A stretch of DNA of 64,000 bases from Branchiostoma floridae (taxonomy: Eukaryota > Chordata > Leptocardii > Amphioxiformes > Branchiostomatidae): contig NC_049988.1 of NCBI RefSeq assembly GCF_000003815.2, forward strand, positions 11,472,100 through 11,536,099, given 5' to 3'. The notes below the pieces were generated by a model that was not told the origin of the DNA, made no database searches, and saw nothing but the letters and a program-made list of their open reading frames with translations. Positions 54,099 to 64,000 of this stretch are shown here, one piece after another. How positions within the stretch are numbered: position 1 is the stretch's first letter; every line of letters starts with the position of its first letter. A program made the translations under genes and the position numbers.

Positions 54099-54209
54099 TA
54101 GCCTGGTATTCAGCCGTGTTATATAGCTCCCGAGTCTCTCCTGTCCTCTCCGCAAATACGATAGGACATCAGAGAAGCGGGAGCTATAATATTTCTGGAT
54201 ACCAGGCTA
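54099..54209. mobile_element. Foldback MITE, TAGCCTG family, copy 3
   Basis: TAGCCTGGTATTCAGCCG and TTCTGGATACCAGGCTA are inverted partners, with inner ATAGCTCCCG/CGGGAGCTAT. Best-preserved copy of the family (111 bp). Confidence 0.85.
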
Positions 54210-54549
54210 CATATCATGGTAGTCGTGTCAGAAGATTATTGCTGTATAGTCTTCCTATTTATACATCAAAGCACCTTAAAATCGCAATTGGTTCGAGATG
54301 AAATGTGATTACCTGTTGGTCATTACGCTTTCAGCCGTCTCCTTCGGTTGAGTATCATCTGTCAGTTATGTTTTCAAGTCTTTTCTTAGGGGTAGAATCA
54401 TACAGACGCTGAAACATAATTCAATTCATAAAACCAAAGAATTCCAGTCCAAACATTTTCCATCGGCAAGCATCACTGTTCTTGGTTCTCCCCACAACTT
54501 TGCCACACGCAATGTTGTACAGTAACAACGTACGTGTCCTCAAACGTTT

Positions 54550-54972
54550 TTATACGGACAGGCCAAGCAGAAACAAGTCACTGTTGATTCTGTCGAATCC
54601 CTCTCTGGTGTTGTCCTTCATCCGGTCGTCCGCGGATTTCCTAAAGGCCTCTCCCTTGAAGAACAGTCCGAACACAACCAAGACTACCCCTGCAAACACG
54701 GAGATACCCAGCACCACTATCACCGTGTAGAACCGCAGGATTGTCAGTCGTGAATTCTGTGCCTGGTCTGATGAACGGTGGCTCATCGTGGTGACATTGG
54801 ACGACGTTTGGACGGAGGAGTATGTCAGCGTACTGTTCGTCCAGCTGCCTCGGGCCACGGTGGTTGTGATGCCGTCGCCGGGATTTCGTGCTGTCGCTGA
54901 GGAGTCCGTCGCTGAGTCACTGGCCGATGTTTGAATGGCGAGAAGCAGGAGAAAGTAGCCAACCGCCATCAT
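54550..54972 (-). CDS. Small type I membrane protein, intronless, 140 residues
   Basis: The ORF starts at the paired Met codons (54972) and stops TAA at 54552-54550. Residues 1-18 (MMAVGYFLLLLAIQTSAS) look like a signal peptide. A Ser/Thr-rich ectodomain follows with N-glycosylation sites NST and NVT, then a membrane span at about 79-101 (FYTVIVVLGISVFAGVVLVV then FGLFF) and a charged tail (KGEAFRKSADDRMKD...). The span and the following LFFK resemble the gene at 63072 and, more weakly, Reprimo family proteins, which lack a signal peptide. The coding stretch is GC-richer than its flanks. I do not recognise the family. An overlapping frame at 54917-55162 is probably 5' UTR. Confidence 0.6.
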   Translation of the reverse strand: MMAVGYFLLLLAIQTSASDSATDSSATARNPGDGITTTVARGSWTNSTLTYSSVQTSSNVTTMSHRSSDQAQNSRLTILRFYTVIVVLGISVFAGVVLVVFGLFFKGEAFRKSADDRMKDNTREGFDRINSDLFLLGLSV

Positions 54973-55162
54973 CGTTGGGATTTGGTAGAGTCTCTTCAGG
55001 CAGTTGATGCCTTAGAATGAGGCTCAAAGTTGTACAGCATTTGGTTGACAGCTCCTCAAACCAGATTCGATCTTTTGAACTAAAATGTGCACACCACCAC
55101 AGAAGTTCGTCGTCGAGAAGGCAGATGTTGCAACACTCATCCGCTTGAAGAAAAGTGGCCAA

Positions 55163-57103
55163 GATGAATCGGAGTCTTCGCCGTCAGATCCCGCCTAGCA
55201 CAGCACAATGAGCGATAATTACTCCAGATGGTTTCAACACGTGACCTTTCAGCTATTGTTGGTAAAGGTTACGAAACACGCACATGTAGAATCCGAGTGA
55301 TGTCGATGTAAAGAATCACACGCTTCATTCTTGTTTTTCTTATAATACATGCTAAGCAACGCAAATATTAAGCATCGTTTCAGTTTTCAGATCCATCCCT
55401 TGTCTGGGTAATGTCGCATTTGAAGTGACAGTTCTGAATTGTGCTTAGTTACTTCGTGTTCATAGGAAACGAATTGAATAAGCAAGAATTACATGAAAAA
55501 AGCTTTGTAAACCCACGTACCTTGTCACGTGCGGCCTTGATGGCTTTAAATTGGCCACTTTCAAGCCTTGATACGGTGAATTCGTGCTCTCCTCTTCATC
55601 TTGCAGCAACATTGAAATAGGAACGGCTGTTACGGAGGTTATCGTAGGTGTCAGGTAGCTCTTTGTGGCGTGCCAAGTCGTGGTGCTACATGTGACAGGG
55701 AAGACCACTTTCATACATTACGTACATGAGGTAATGCGGAGGTAATTGTGGCGGCACATCCTTGGCACAAATAAGAAGATTGAAATCTAAGATGCAAGTA
55801 CATATTCAACCATCGTTTTCGCTTTAATATTTCTCATTACTGGTCGGCATTTTCCTCATGCTTTCCTTAAATTCTTCTGTGGATGCGGGTGCTTAATTGT
55901 GACGTCACAAATCCCGGAGTGTCCCCATAGTAACACATCGCGGGTGAAATCTTTTGATCACGTGTAATTATACAAAGAGCGGCTTGCATCATTGTATCTA
56001 TACGGCTGTTATTTTGTGTTGTTTTTTACAGGCAAAACCTATAAAGCATTTAGAATACCTAATTGCTTATTGTGGAAACGGTTTCTAGCACACAGATTTG
56101 TTATGCATCCCACGGCGTAATACCTACGCTTCTGTCCACATATTATTTTGTCCGTTGGGTAGCGACGGTTGGAACAAACAAAATCTATTAAACCACGACT
56201 GACTTTCAGCCTAGTAATCTTCAGACCCAGCAAAGACCCGCGCTGGTTTGAACCAGGCTTAAGACATGTTTTCCAAGAAGCACAAAAGCCTTACGGGATT
56301 GACAAGAACGCAAACTTTGTCACGACTACTGTACATATGGTACTATAGTATTTCTTCGGCTTATTTATCTGCGTATACAACTGGCAGCGAACCAATTGGT
56401 GAGGAAGGGAAAGTTGACCGGATTCCACTAGTAAGATACACGAATTCATAGTGAAACCATGAAACCAGTATACTTTTAAAGCTTTACAAGGGACCCAAGA
56501 TAGTCTAAGGGATTTTTCCAAGTTCTATTAAAAGATAAATTCAAAGTCCTTTTCCATTTCATTGGGGGCGACGCCGGCTATAACGGGTTTTAAAGATCTA
56601 TAACATGAGAGCCCTCGACCTTTGTGTTGTCCTTCACTGGCCAAATGTTTTAATGCGAGGTATACACAGAGAGGGATTATAGACTTTTTCAATCCACTTA
56701 TAAACCCCCAAGAGAGCCGATGGTCCCTCCATTACCTTCAATAATCCGGAAGTCGCAAAGAAACACCTGCGTCCTCTGCGAGGTTACCAAAAATGAAAAA
56801 AAAACAAAAACATCTAAGCGTAAAATCATAATTCTTTTCTTCATTCATCCATGGAAGCGATGCTTCCTCAAGACCTTACGTCTAAATGAATTATATGTAT
56901 GAGTGTTCAGGTCAGACGATATGGCTAGATTTGAATCATAACCTCTGATTTGCAAACTTTGAAAACAATATGAAATATATTACGCTAAATTTCAGCTCTT
57001 TGGTCCAAAAATGAAAAAGTTAAATCCATTTGAAGATTTGGCAGGAGAAAAAGAAGAAGAAACATGACAAAAGACAATACATTTGATTGAAATTGATTGA
57101 TGG
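55163..57103. other. Intergenic
   Basis: A minus-strand open block (55521-55714; MKVVFPVTCSTTTWHATK...) ends at a fair donor ACAAG|gtacgt and might be an untranslated or coding exon of the membrane-protein gene, but its phase does not join that ORF. Around 56990-57075 is a fragment of the GGCAGGAGAA-type repeat also seen at 9200 and 59280. Confidence 0.3.
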
Positions 57104-58734
57104 AGACATAAAACACACCCCATGTGCGCATCTATATATGAAAGTCAGTACCATGCAGCTACTCAAAGCACAATTATAAACATTAAAGAGCAGAGATCAC
57201 TCTATTGCCAATAAACCAATTTGACGTGCTTGCGGACTGTGCCGGCCATTATCGGGAGATAAACCACGACAATACTGTCAAATAAGTCTATCACACAGCT
57301 TACACGATGGGTTATTTTCGTTGGTAACGAATCCAATGGCTGTTGGCAAGACAGAACAATAATTATCAAAACGCCACAAACTGATTATTACACATCTTCA
57401 GGAGTCCAAGACAAATCAATTTACTTCGTGATAGCCAACATAAGTGCGCAGATTTTGAACCTTTTTTATTGAATCACTCAAAAAATTATTTCATTTGTCA
57501 GGAGATTCAATAACGACATGGTGGTAGGAAAAAAATCTTTGACGGGCACATAAAAGACGCCCCACGTGCGCAGCTATATATGGAAGTCATTGCCAGCTAC
57601 TCAAAGCACAATAATGGACATCAAGAGCAGAAGTTATTCTATTGCCACGAAACCATTTTCAAGTCCTTGCCGACTGAAGTCATTATCGTGATTGTATTGG
57701 GTAGATGTGACGTTCAGGAAATGAAAGCTTCTTTAATAGCGTATAGATGAGCCCGAATCAGCACTTGTCTGAAAAGTTCCCTGGAAAATCACGGCAATAC
57801 TGCCAAATAAGTCTATATCACACACCATACACTATAGGTTGTTTCCGTTGGTAACGAATCCCATGGCTGTTGGCAAGACATTAACAATAAATCATCAAAA
57901 CGCCACAAACTGATTATTACAGATCTTCGGGAATCCAAGACAGACTTATTTCGTGACGACAGACATACGTCCACCGATTGTACACTTTTCACCATCTCAT
58001 TTGTTAGGAGATTCAATAACGTCATGGTAGGTAGGAAAAATATTAATTTTTTTATGTAGACATAAAAGACAGCCCACGTGCGCATTTATGTAAGGAAGGC
58101 ATTGCCAGCTACTCAAAGCACAATATTAATGAACATTCAAAAGCAGAAGTTATTCTATTGCCACGAGACCAGTTTGACGTGCCTGCCGACTGAAGCCGTG
58201 ATTGTATTGGGTAGATGTGAAGTTCAGCAAATGAAAGCTTCTTGGCATATACATGAGCTCAAATTAGCACTTGTCTGGTGAGTTCCCTGGAAAATCACGA
58301 CAATACTGCCAAATAAGTCTATATCACACAGCTTACTCGACGGGTTGTTTTCGTGGGTATGACCATGTTGATTTGATTATATGGATGACATCAGCGCCGG
58401 CATTAATTTTCGTCCGTTTCCAAAAATGAAATAAAAAGTTTTTCCACCATGCTTTAAATCGTACAAAGCAGCTGTAAACGGAGTAAATGCATGCCGTAGA
58501 TTAAATGAAAAATATATCGGGAAACATACACTATTGTCAACGTCAATTCCAATGGCAAAGAAGAAGACTGTGAAAACAAAAAAAAGAAGAATCTATTCCC
58601 GGTATTCAATACTCGGTGATTGTCAATTGTCTTCAGCCTTCCAGACCACTTTGATTTTATTTTTGTTTTAAGAAAAGGGAAGAGTCATGTAAACGTTAGA
58701 TATAGTGATAGCATAGGTGCAGATGTATTGTTTA

Positions 58735-58845
58735 TTCAATTGTAATACTACATGTAATATTACTTAGTCTTTAGTATCCCATCATGGGAATTGCTATATT
58801 TAGCCCACATGGGCAGGAACGTGCAAATAAAGATCATCACTTTAT
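58735..58845 (+). mobile_element. Possible non-LTR retrotransposon 3' tail
   Basis: CACATGGGCAGGAACGTGCA followed by AATAAAGATCATCA is a 3' tail layout typical of LINE-like elements. It interrupts the tandem array. No coding part remains. Confidence 0.35.
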
Positions 58846-59189
58846 AATGAATGCAATTTTTTTGGCCAAACTTTTTTTTATTCGCACGCTCGCACCAGTT
58901 TTAGGATTCCCATAGGATGTCATCCATGCAATCATATCAACATGGCCCAACGGATCATATGGCTGTTGGCAATACAGAACAATTATCATCCAAACGCAAC
59001 AAACTGATTATTACACATCTTCAGGAATCCAAGACAAATTTACTTCGTGATGACCAACATAAGTGCACCGGTTTTGCACTTTTCTTATTGAACCAATCCA
59101 AAAATTATTTCATCTCATACAGTGTCAGGAGATTCAATAAGAACAAGGTTGGAAACTGGACAGACTGACATTTGCTCGGGAGCAAATAC

Positions 59190-59363
59190 AGCATATTTCA
59201 ATCCATCCTCATCCCCATGCAAAAATCCACACCAAATTTCAGCTCATTTGATCTAAAAATTGAAAAGTTTGATCCATTTGAAAATTTGGCAGGAGATGAA
59301 CAAGGAGAAGAAGAAGAAACATGACAAAATACTATATATTTCAATACATGTATGGATTGAAGT
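59190..59363. mobile_element. Short MITE related to the 7508-9285 element
   Basis: ATATTTCAATCCATCC (left) and ATGGATTGAAGTAT (right) are inverted, and the inside has CAAATTTCAGCTCATTTGAT and GAAAATTTGGCAGGAG as in the larger element. It is preceded by GACATTTGCTCGGGAGCAAA, which also flanks the larger element (7487-7506). Confidence 0.65.
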
Positions 59364-59382
59364 ATAAAACATCTTGATGAGC

Positions 59383-59482
59383 NNNNNNNNNNNNNNNNNN
59401 NNNNNNNNNNNNNNNNNNNNNNNNNNNNNNNNNNNNNNNNNNNNNNNNNNNNNNNNNNNNNNNNNNNNNNNNNNNNNNNNNN
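59383..59482. other. Assembly gap (100 N)
   Basis: Exactly 100 N, the usual placeholder for a gap of unknown size, inside the tandem array. Unit number there is therefore not known. Confidence 0.99.
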
Positions 59483-59648
59483 TGCCACTAAACCAATTTG
59501 ACGTGCTTGCGGACTGTGCCGGCCATTATCGTGAGATGTGAAGTTCAGGAAATGAAAGCTTCTCAGCCCAGATGAGCCCAGATTAGCACTTGTCTGGTGA
59601 GCTCACGTGAAAATCTGCACATGTTTGTCCTGACAAGGATGTGCTGTG

Positions 59649-59937
59649 TAGCCTGGGTACCATCCGATTTCTACCGGGGCTCCTTACACTCGATAGGGTA
59701 GCGAGAGTAAAGGTGGACTCTCACTGCACTTGGCAAAGGTGCGGCACTGCGGGGTTCGTTCACTGCGGCACTGTTTTGTTATTTCCGCGAATTTTTAGAA
59801 TTCAGATATTGCGCAATACGTAAAAGTATGACTTAGAAGACAACAAAATACACAAAACGGAAGAAAATTCGGTACCGCAAGTGCAGTGAGAGTCCGCCTT
59901 AAGGATCCCCGGTAGAAATCAGATGGTACCCAGGTTA
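59649..59937. mobile_element. TIR element, TAGCCTG family, copy 4
   Basis: TAGCCTGGGTACCATCCGAT and its continuation TTCTACCGGGG pair with CCCCGGTAGAAATCAGATGG and TACCCAGGTTA. About 289 bp, with inner AAGTGCAGTGAGAGTCC/GGACTCTCACTGCACTT arms. Longer than the other copies. Confidence 0.88.
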
Positions 59938-60767
59938 GAACTGTAAGCTTAGTGCAAGAACACAGAAATCTGCCCATTACGTAGTCAAGAGACGATAATA
60001 CGTTTTAAAGATTGCTGGCGACAAAGGAAAAGATTGTGCGAGAGGAATACTAGTACACACACACCATCCTTTGCTGTCCATATAGATTTTCCCAAATAAA
60101 TAAACAAACAAAGAAACAAAGATTTTTTTCCATTTTTAAGAAACATATTACTAACGCTTAACCCATAATACAAAAACTAAAGTGATTGTGTACAATAATT
60201 TTGGATAATAATAAAGTACAGCGGTTGGGGAAATGTGATAAAACCAAATGCAACAAAGTGCTCAGCAATTGTCAATGTAGTTATCACGTTTGTCTAACGC
60301 AATATGATATCAATAGCCCTCTACCGTGACACCTGTGATTCCCAATCAAAGAAAGTTGACATCATTTCAGGACTCATTATCTTGGCGACGGTTACATGTA
60401 GACAATTGATTTGGTCGATCACGTATTTTCTCTTTCCTGTTCTTTCAAAACTCATAAGCGGTGGCTTGGAGACGACTAGCGATTCATTTCGAAACAGCAC
60501 CGTAGCAAACCAGCGAATGGCTTAGGCCTTATGTTTTGTTTGATGTCATCGACTGGCTTGGTAACAGTTTCCCCTCAAACTGAATAGAAAAATCCTTTAT
60601 TCTTTGGCTACCGATGGCTTACAAAAAGAATTTCAAATTGTAACAGTAGTTGAATTTGAACACGGATGACCAAATATACTTCTTGCCTGATACTGCAGAT
60701 TATGTGGCAGGTATTGACGGATATTTTCCCCGAGAACTTGAGGAAACGTAGTGTACAGTCTTATCGG

Positions 60768-60878
60768 AATGCTGCGGTTTCCTTGGTGCTGAAGAACCTT
60801 CCAATGGAATGTCAAAAAACTTTGAATTCATGTACAGGAATGCTTTCCAGGGCCATGCCACCATTTGTGGGCCTAACT
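60768..60878 (+). repeat. Dispersed block shared with 62637-62745
   Basis: TTTCCTTGGTGCTGAAGAAC, CTTCCAATGGAATGTC and GCCATGCCACCATTTGTGGG occur here and at 62641-62740, each followed by a related MITE, suggesting a composite repeat. Confidence 0.85.
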
Positions 60879-60969
60879 TATTCTCCAACTAGAGGTTTCA
60901 GTCGGATGGTAACTAGTCGTTGTGAGGTAGATGTTACTACCCCCGACCAAAATCTCTGCTTGGAGAATA
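60879..60969. mobile_element. Short MITE with TATTCTCCAA ends
   Basis: TATTCTCCAACTAGAGGT at the left and ATCTCTGCTTGGAGAATA at the right are inverted. A related copy lies at about 62747-62846. Confidence 0.75.
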
Positions 60970-61334
60970 GGCCAAACCAGGCTTATGGCAGCCTGAAACA
61001 GCACCGTAGCAAACTAGCGAATTTGAATGGCTTATGTTATTTTTGATATTATTGGCTTGCTTGGTAACAGCCTCCCCTCAAAATGAATAGAGAACCCGTA
61101 TTCTTTGACTTCTGATGGTCAGAATCTCAAAGTTTAACGAGGTTGCTTTTGAACACGAACGACCAAACGTACATCTTGCCTGATACTGCAGATTGTGTGG
61201 CAGCTATTGAAGGACATTTGAAGAGCTTGAGGAAACGTACTTATCCTTGCCATAGTGTTCATACGAAATGTACCATATTCTTTCGTAGCATGCCTTTAAG
61301 ACTTGATGAAAATCTAGTAACGGGTGTACGGTAG

Positions 61335-62636
61335 TATAAACTCGTGTTACTGACCAGTAACCCATGTGTGATAAAGTTGCGTGGCGTTGACGTTTGTGCA
61401 GAATATTTTTATCTCCTTATGATAAGAGAGTTGTGTGTACATAGTCACGCAGACTAAAGCCGGTATAATAATGCACATCCCCAGAGCTGCTTTGCACACA
61501 TTATGCATTTTCTCATTGGTTTTTATATGGACAGATTAATGGATTTGAGCAGAAAAAAAAACACGTAACACTGCTATGACGAAGAAGTCAGAAAGAAAAG
61601 AAGTGCTAAAGACGTCAGCTCCTGTGCAGTAACTAACACTATGTATTTACAAGTATGTATATACTTATTTAATCATCTACTTATTACAGTCCTGTCTAAT
61701 ATATTATTTTCAATATTTATACAAGTGGCGGCGCTAAAATAAGTTGGGTACAACTTGAGTCCGCGCGGTCACTTCGTCTTCGTATCTTTCTTCGTATCAT
61801 TTCATGCATTTTTCAATAAATAAAAAGAACCCTAACGTTACAATAGTGCAGAAAAGATAGACAGGATTGTGTGCTGTATGGATGTTACTACTCCAGATAT
61901 CCAGAAAACTCTCCAGAAAATATCCGAGTAATGATGACAAGTATTTGAAATGTCTTCGTGATGAAAATACGTTCTACATACATAATGTCACTTTTTCCCG
62001 TTACCTAGTTTTTACTCTGTGGCATACTTGTCTGTGTTGCGAGTACGAGTATACATACGCCGAGGCACAACATTGTTGGAATAGAATTTTCATTTTGCTT
62101 ATTGGCATATACATGAGGTATATCTATTGTACATCTTTATCTGCGAGGTAAACTGTGTGTGATCGATTAGTTTAATCATTACAATGTCCACGATTACTAG
62201 TACACATGCAATGTATGTGGAAAAGTGCCATAGAGTAACCGTCACCGTACAAGAGAAAGTCATCTAATAACATTTTTTGAGTTCACTTTTACAACCTTGT
62301 TGGGAAATACATCAATCATATTCTAAACAAGTAAGCAAAATCTATGTTTTTATGTACATGAATGAAAACGCTTATTCTGAAAAAACTATTGCGACGACAA
62401 AGATACATACTAGAGAGCTTTCAAAGCGTAATGCGGAAGTGTCTTTGACACTACATAATATTGTTTACGCTTTGCCGAAATGTCAAAGCAAGTACTGCAC
62501 TGAAGAAAATTGTAACATGATCTCCGCGTCACTCCTGAACTTCTAAATGAAATGCCGAAGTGTCTGAAATGATTTGTTGTAATTCTCTGACGAAATGCCG
62601 ACGTATCTTACGTGGCATACAGTCCCAACGGAAAGC
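61335..62636. other. Intergenic
   Basis: AT-rich, with several open frames but no domain, splice pattern or repeat I can name. Confidence 0.4.
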
Positions 62637-62746
62637 TGGCATTTCCTTGGTGCTGAAGAACCTTCCAATGGAATGTCGAAACGTAGAATGTACGGGAATG
62701 CTTTCCAGGGCCATGCCACCATTTGTGGGCTTAACGTATCCTCCTA

Positions 62747-62846
62747 GCATAAGTTTCAGTCGGATGGTAGTAGTGGTCGCGAGGTAGATGTTAAAAATCG
62801 CAACCATGCATGCACTACCCCGACCAAAATCTCTGCTTGGAGAATA
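62747..62846. mobile_element. Short MITE with TATTCTCCAA-type ends, copy 2
   Basis: The left end is diverged (GTATCCTCCTAGCATAAG); the right end CTCTGCTTGGAGAATA and the inner TTTCAGTCGGATGGTA match the copy at 60879. Confidence 0.7.
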
Positions 62847-62858
62847 GGCCAAACTTAA

Positions 62859-63055
62859 CCTCCATAGCAGGCTCTCTGGGCCCTTTCCCGTATTTTTTTG
62901 CTCATAATAGGCTTTTGCTGGCCTTTTCTTTTTGTACTGGGTCGCTTGTACGGGCCAGCAGTATAAGCCACACAGTATAAAAAGAAAAGGCCAGCAAAAG
63001 TGTATTATGAGCCAAAAAAAGAAGGAAGAAATACCCAGAGAGCCTTCTATGGAGG
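62859..63055. mobile_element. Foldback MITE directly below a stop codon
   Basis: CCTCCATAGCAGGCTCTCTG pairs with CAGAGAGCCTTCTATGGAGG; inner CTTTTGCTGGCCTTTTCTTT pairs with AAAGAAAAGGCCAGCAAAAG. The arms fold over about 80 bases each. It lies 17 bases past the stop codon at 63072, so probably in the 3' UTR. Confidence 0.9.
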
Positions 63056-63071
63056 CTAGGCCAAACTCGAC

Positions 63072-63686
63072 TCATGGCAGCTCGCTGAAGTCCATCATAT
63101 CGCTGCGCCCGTAGAGGAGCGAGTCGCCGGTGTGAGACATCTGTGTGCTGTAGCGCTCGTTGTGTTCGTCGTTCCCGCTGATGTGGCGGATGCCGTAGGG
63201 CTCGGTTCTGTGGAAACAATTTACTCTCATTACATGACGGCATACGCGGCTTATTTGATGACACAAACCTGTCCACAATCAGATTCATAATACACAGCGT
63301 CACTAATACAATTTGCGCCCGATCTGCAGGGTCCGGCGATATATTTTGGAGCCAACATTAGTACGGATACAATTTTTCACGTCCCTTGACAAGACTAGGG
63401 CACGTCCTTGGAACTGAAAGTGAAACTGCAAATAAAAAAATGAAAGCACCGGCTTGACTTATGCATGTACGTAGAAAATTATACCTGACCTGAGAAAGAG
63501 ATTGAAAGACACCAAGACCATTCCTCCAACGATGACCACCGACAGAACGGTCACCAAGACGACCAGTCGAGTCATCGGTCCATATTTGCCGATGTCCTCT
63601 CCATCATCCCACAGGATAGTCATGTTCACATTCGTAGCCACGGTGCTTGAGTCTTGTACATAGCTGGTGCCTGGATACTGCGACAT
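63072..63686 (-). CDS. Small single-pass membrane protein, two exons, 110 residues
   Basis: Exon 1 (63686-63490) has donor CTCAG|gtcagg; exon 2 (63207-63072) has acceptor tttccacag and stop TGA. The phases join in frame (AG+A). The N-terminus (MSQYPGTSYVQDSSTVATNV) has no signal peptide but a glycosylation site NMT. The span TRLVVLVTVLSVVIVGGMVL with VSFNLF is followed by a polar tail (LRTEPYGIRHISGNDEHNER ... DMMDFSELP). Layout, a DDGE stretch before the span and NLFLR after it resemble Reprimo (RPRM), a small glycosylated single-pass protein of vertebrates, but identity is low and vertebrate RPRM is intronless. The gene at 54550 may be a paralogue. Promoter not identified. Confidence 0.55.
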
Positions 63687-64000
63687 TATTGGTGTAATCT
63701 ACTGACAGTTGAAGACATCAAATGCATCTTGTATTGCCCGTTCAAACAAAGCTATATAGCTAAGCTCCATCCACGTAAAGCTATAGCTACGTTTACGGCG
63801 CGTTGCAACTCAAACTCGTCAAAGCTCGTCTATTCCAAATGCGTGAGAAGACGCTAATGATAGATTTTACCGGCTTAGAACGAACCTCCGACTGGTTTGA
63901 AGAAGACGACAACAGCCTTTGACTCGATACCGTTAATGCAACGTCATTTGGGTAACCATGGCAACCAAGCCGCTTTGCCGCTATGATCGTCTGCAGTACA
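63687..64000 (-). other. 5' flank of the two-exon membrane-protein gene
   Basis: GC content rises (TTTACGGCGCGTTG near 63790). No further exon is recognised before the window edge. Confidence 0.4.

Larger units (their letters stand above)
57104..59620 (+). repeat. Diverged tandem array with an assembly gap
   Basis: GCTACTCAAAGCACAAT recurs at 57158, 57596 and 58108; linked strings (CACGTGCGCA, TGCCACGAAACCA-like, GGCTGTTGGCAA, CACAAACTGATTATTACA) recur in the same order, again in part at 58945-59130 and 59483-59620. Unit length is about 440-510 bp. Inner pieces are replaced by other repeats. Confidence 0.85.
60496..61240 (+). repeat. Two-copy direct duplication, about 500 bp apart
   Basis: AGCACCGTAGCAAAC(C/T)AGCG recurs at 60496 and 61000, and TTGCCTGATACTGCAGATT at 60683 and 61177, with TGAGGAAACGTA following each. 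The first copy carries an insert at about 60768-60990 that includes the MITE at 60879. Confidence 0.85.

Noticed and set aside
55460-55714. 84-residue minus-strand ORF with a fair donor
   Set aside because: The phase does not join the downstream membrane-protein ORF, and no domain is seen; kept only as a note in the intergenic entry.
59198-59488. Minus-strand ORF spanning the N gap
   Set aside because: Most of its residues are undefined; it is an artefact of the gap.

Overview
This window is animal genomic DNA: intron-rich, AT-rich and crowded with short inverted-repeat transposons. I read it as a cephalochordate (amphioxus, Branchiostoma-like). The main gene is a single MRL-family gene (MIG-10/RIAM/lamellipodin) whose protein is close to vertebrate lamellipodin but not vertebrate in its tail. 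His-Me finger endonuclease domain proteins also occur in amphioxus genomes. The genus assignment is inference; no database was searched.

The minus strand from about 50.3 kb down to 3.4 kb carries the MRL gene. Fourteen coding exons can be placed to the base between 22103 and 3387. All junctions are GT-AG and all phases agree; from the ATG at 22054 they give 1021 residues. The order is an acidic N-terminus with a talin-binding-like helix, a second such helix, a linker, a basic coiled coil, an RA domain, a PH domain, Ser-rich linkers, and a proline- and glutamine-rich tail with LPPPP motifs. The 5' end is unresolved. Several exon-like blocks with good donors lie at 27.0, 36.5, 37.3, 39.4, 44.8, 46.8, 49.9 and 50.2 kb. 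The last has a GC-rich ETS/CRE promoter-like sequence. Different blocks are in phase with different downstream exons, which suggests several promoters and N-terminal isoforms, as known for C. elegans mig-10.

At the left edge (17-289, plus strand) is a short ORF with an intact zinc-binding loop of a His-Me finger (I-PpoI-like) endonuclease. To the right of the MRL gene are two small minus-strand genes for single-pass membrane proteins: an intronless one at 54550-54972 and a two-exon one at 63072-63686. Their membrane segments look alike, and they may be distantly Reprimo-like.

Much of the rest is mobile or repeated DNA: six copies of a palindromic MITE beginning TAGTTCACCTTTATCC; four foldback elements beginning TAGCCTG; two hAT-like elements with CAGGGTTCTAGC ends; two elements with TTACTCTCCAAGCAGAGGTT ends; further single foldbacks; a 1.78-kb TIR element inside the PH-domain intron; a 150-bp tandem repeat; a three-unit tandem repeat of about 430 bp; and a diverged tandem array at 57.1-59.6 kb that contains a 100-N assembly gap (59383-59482). 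I saw no tRNA, rRNA or CRISPR array.
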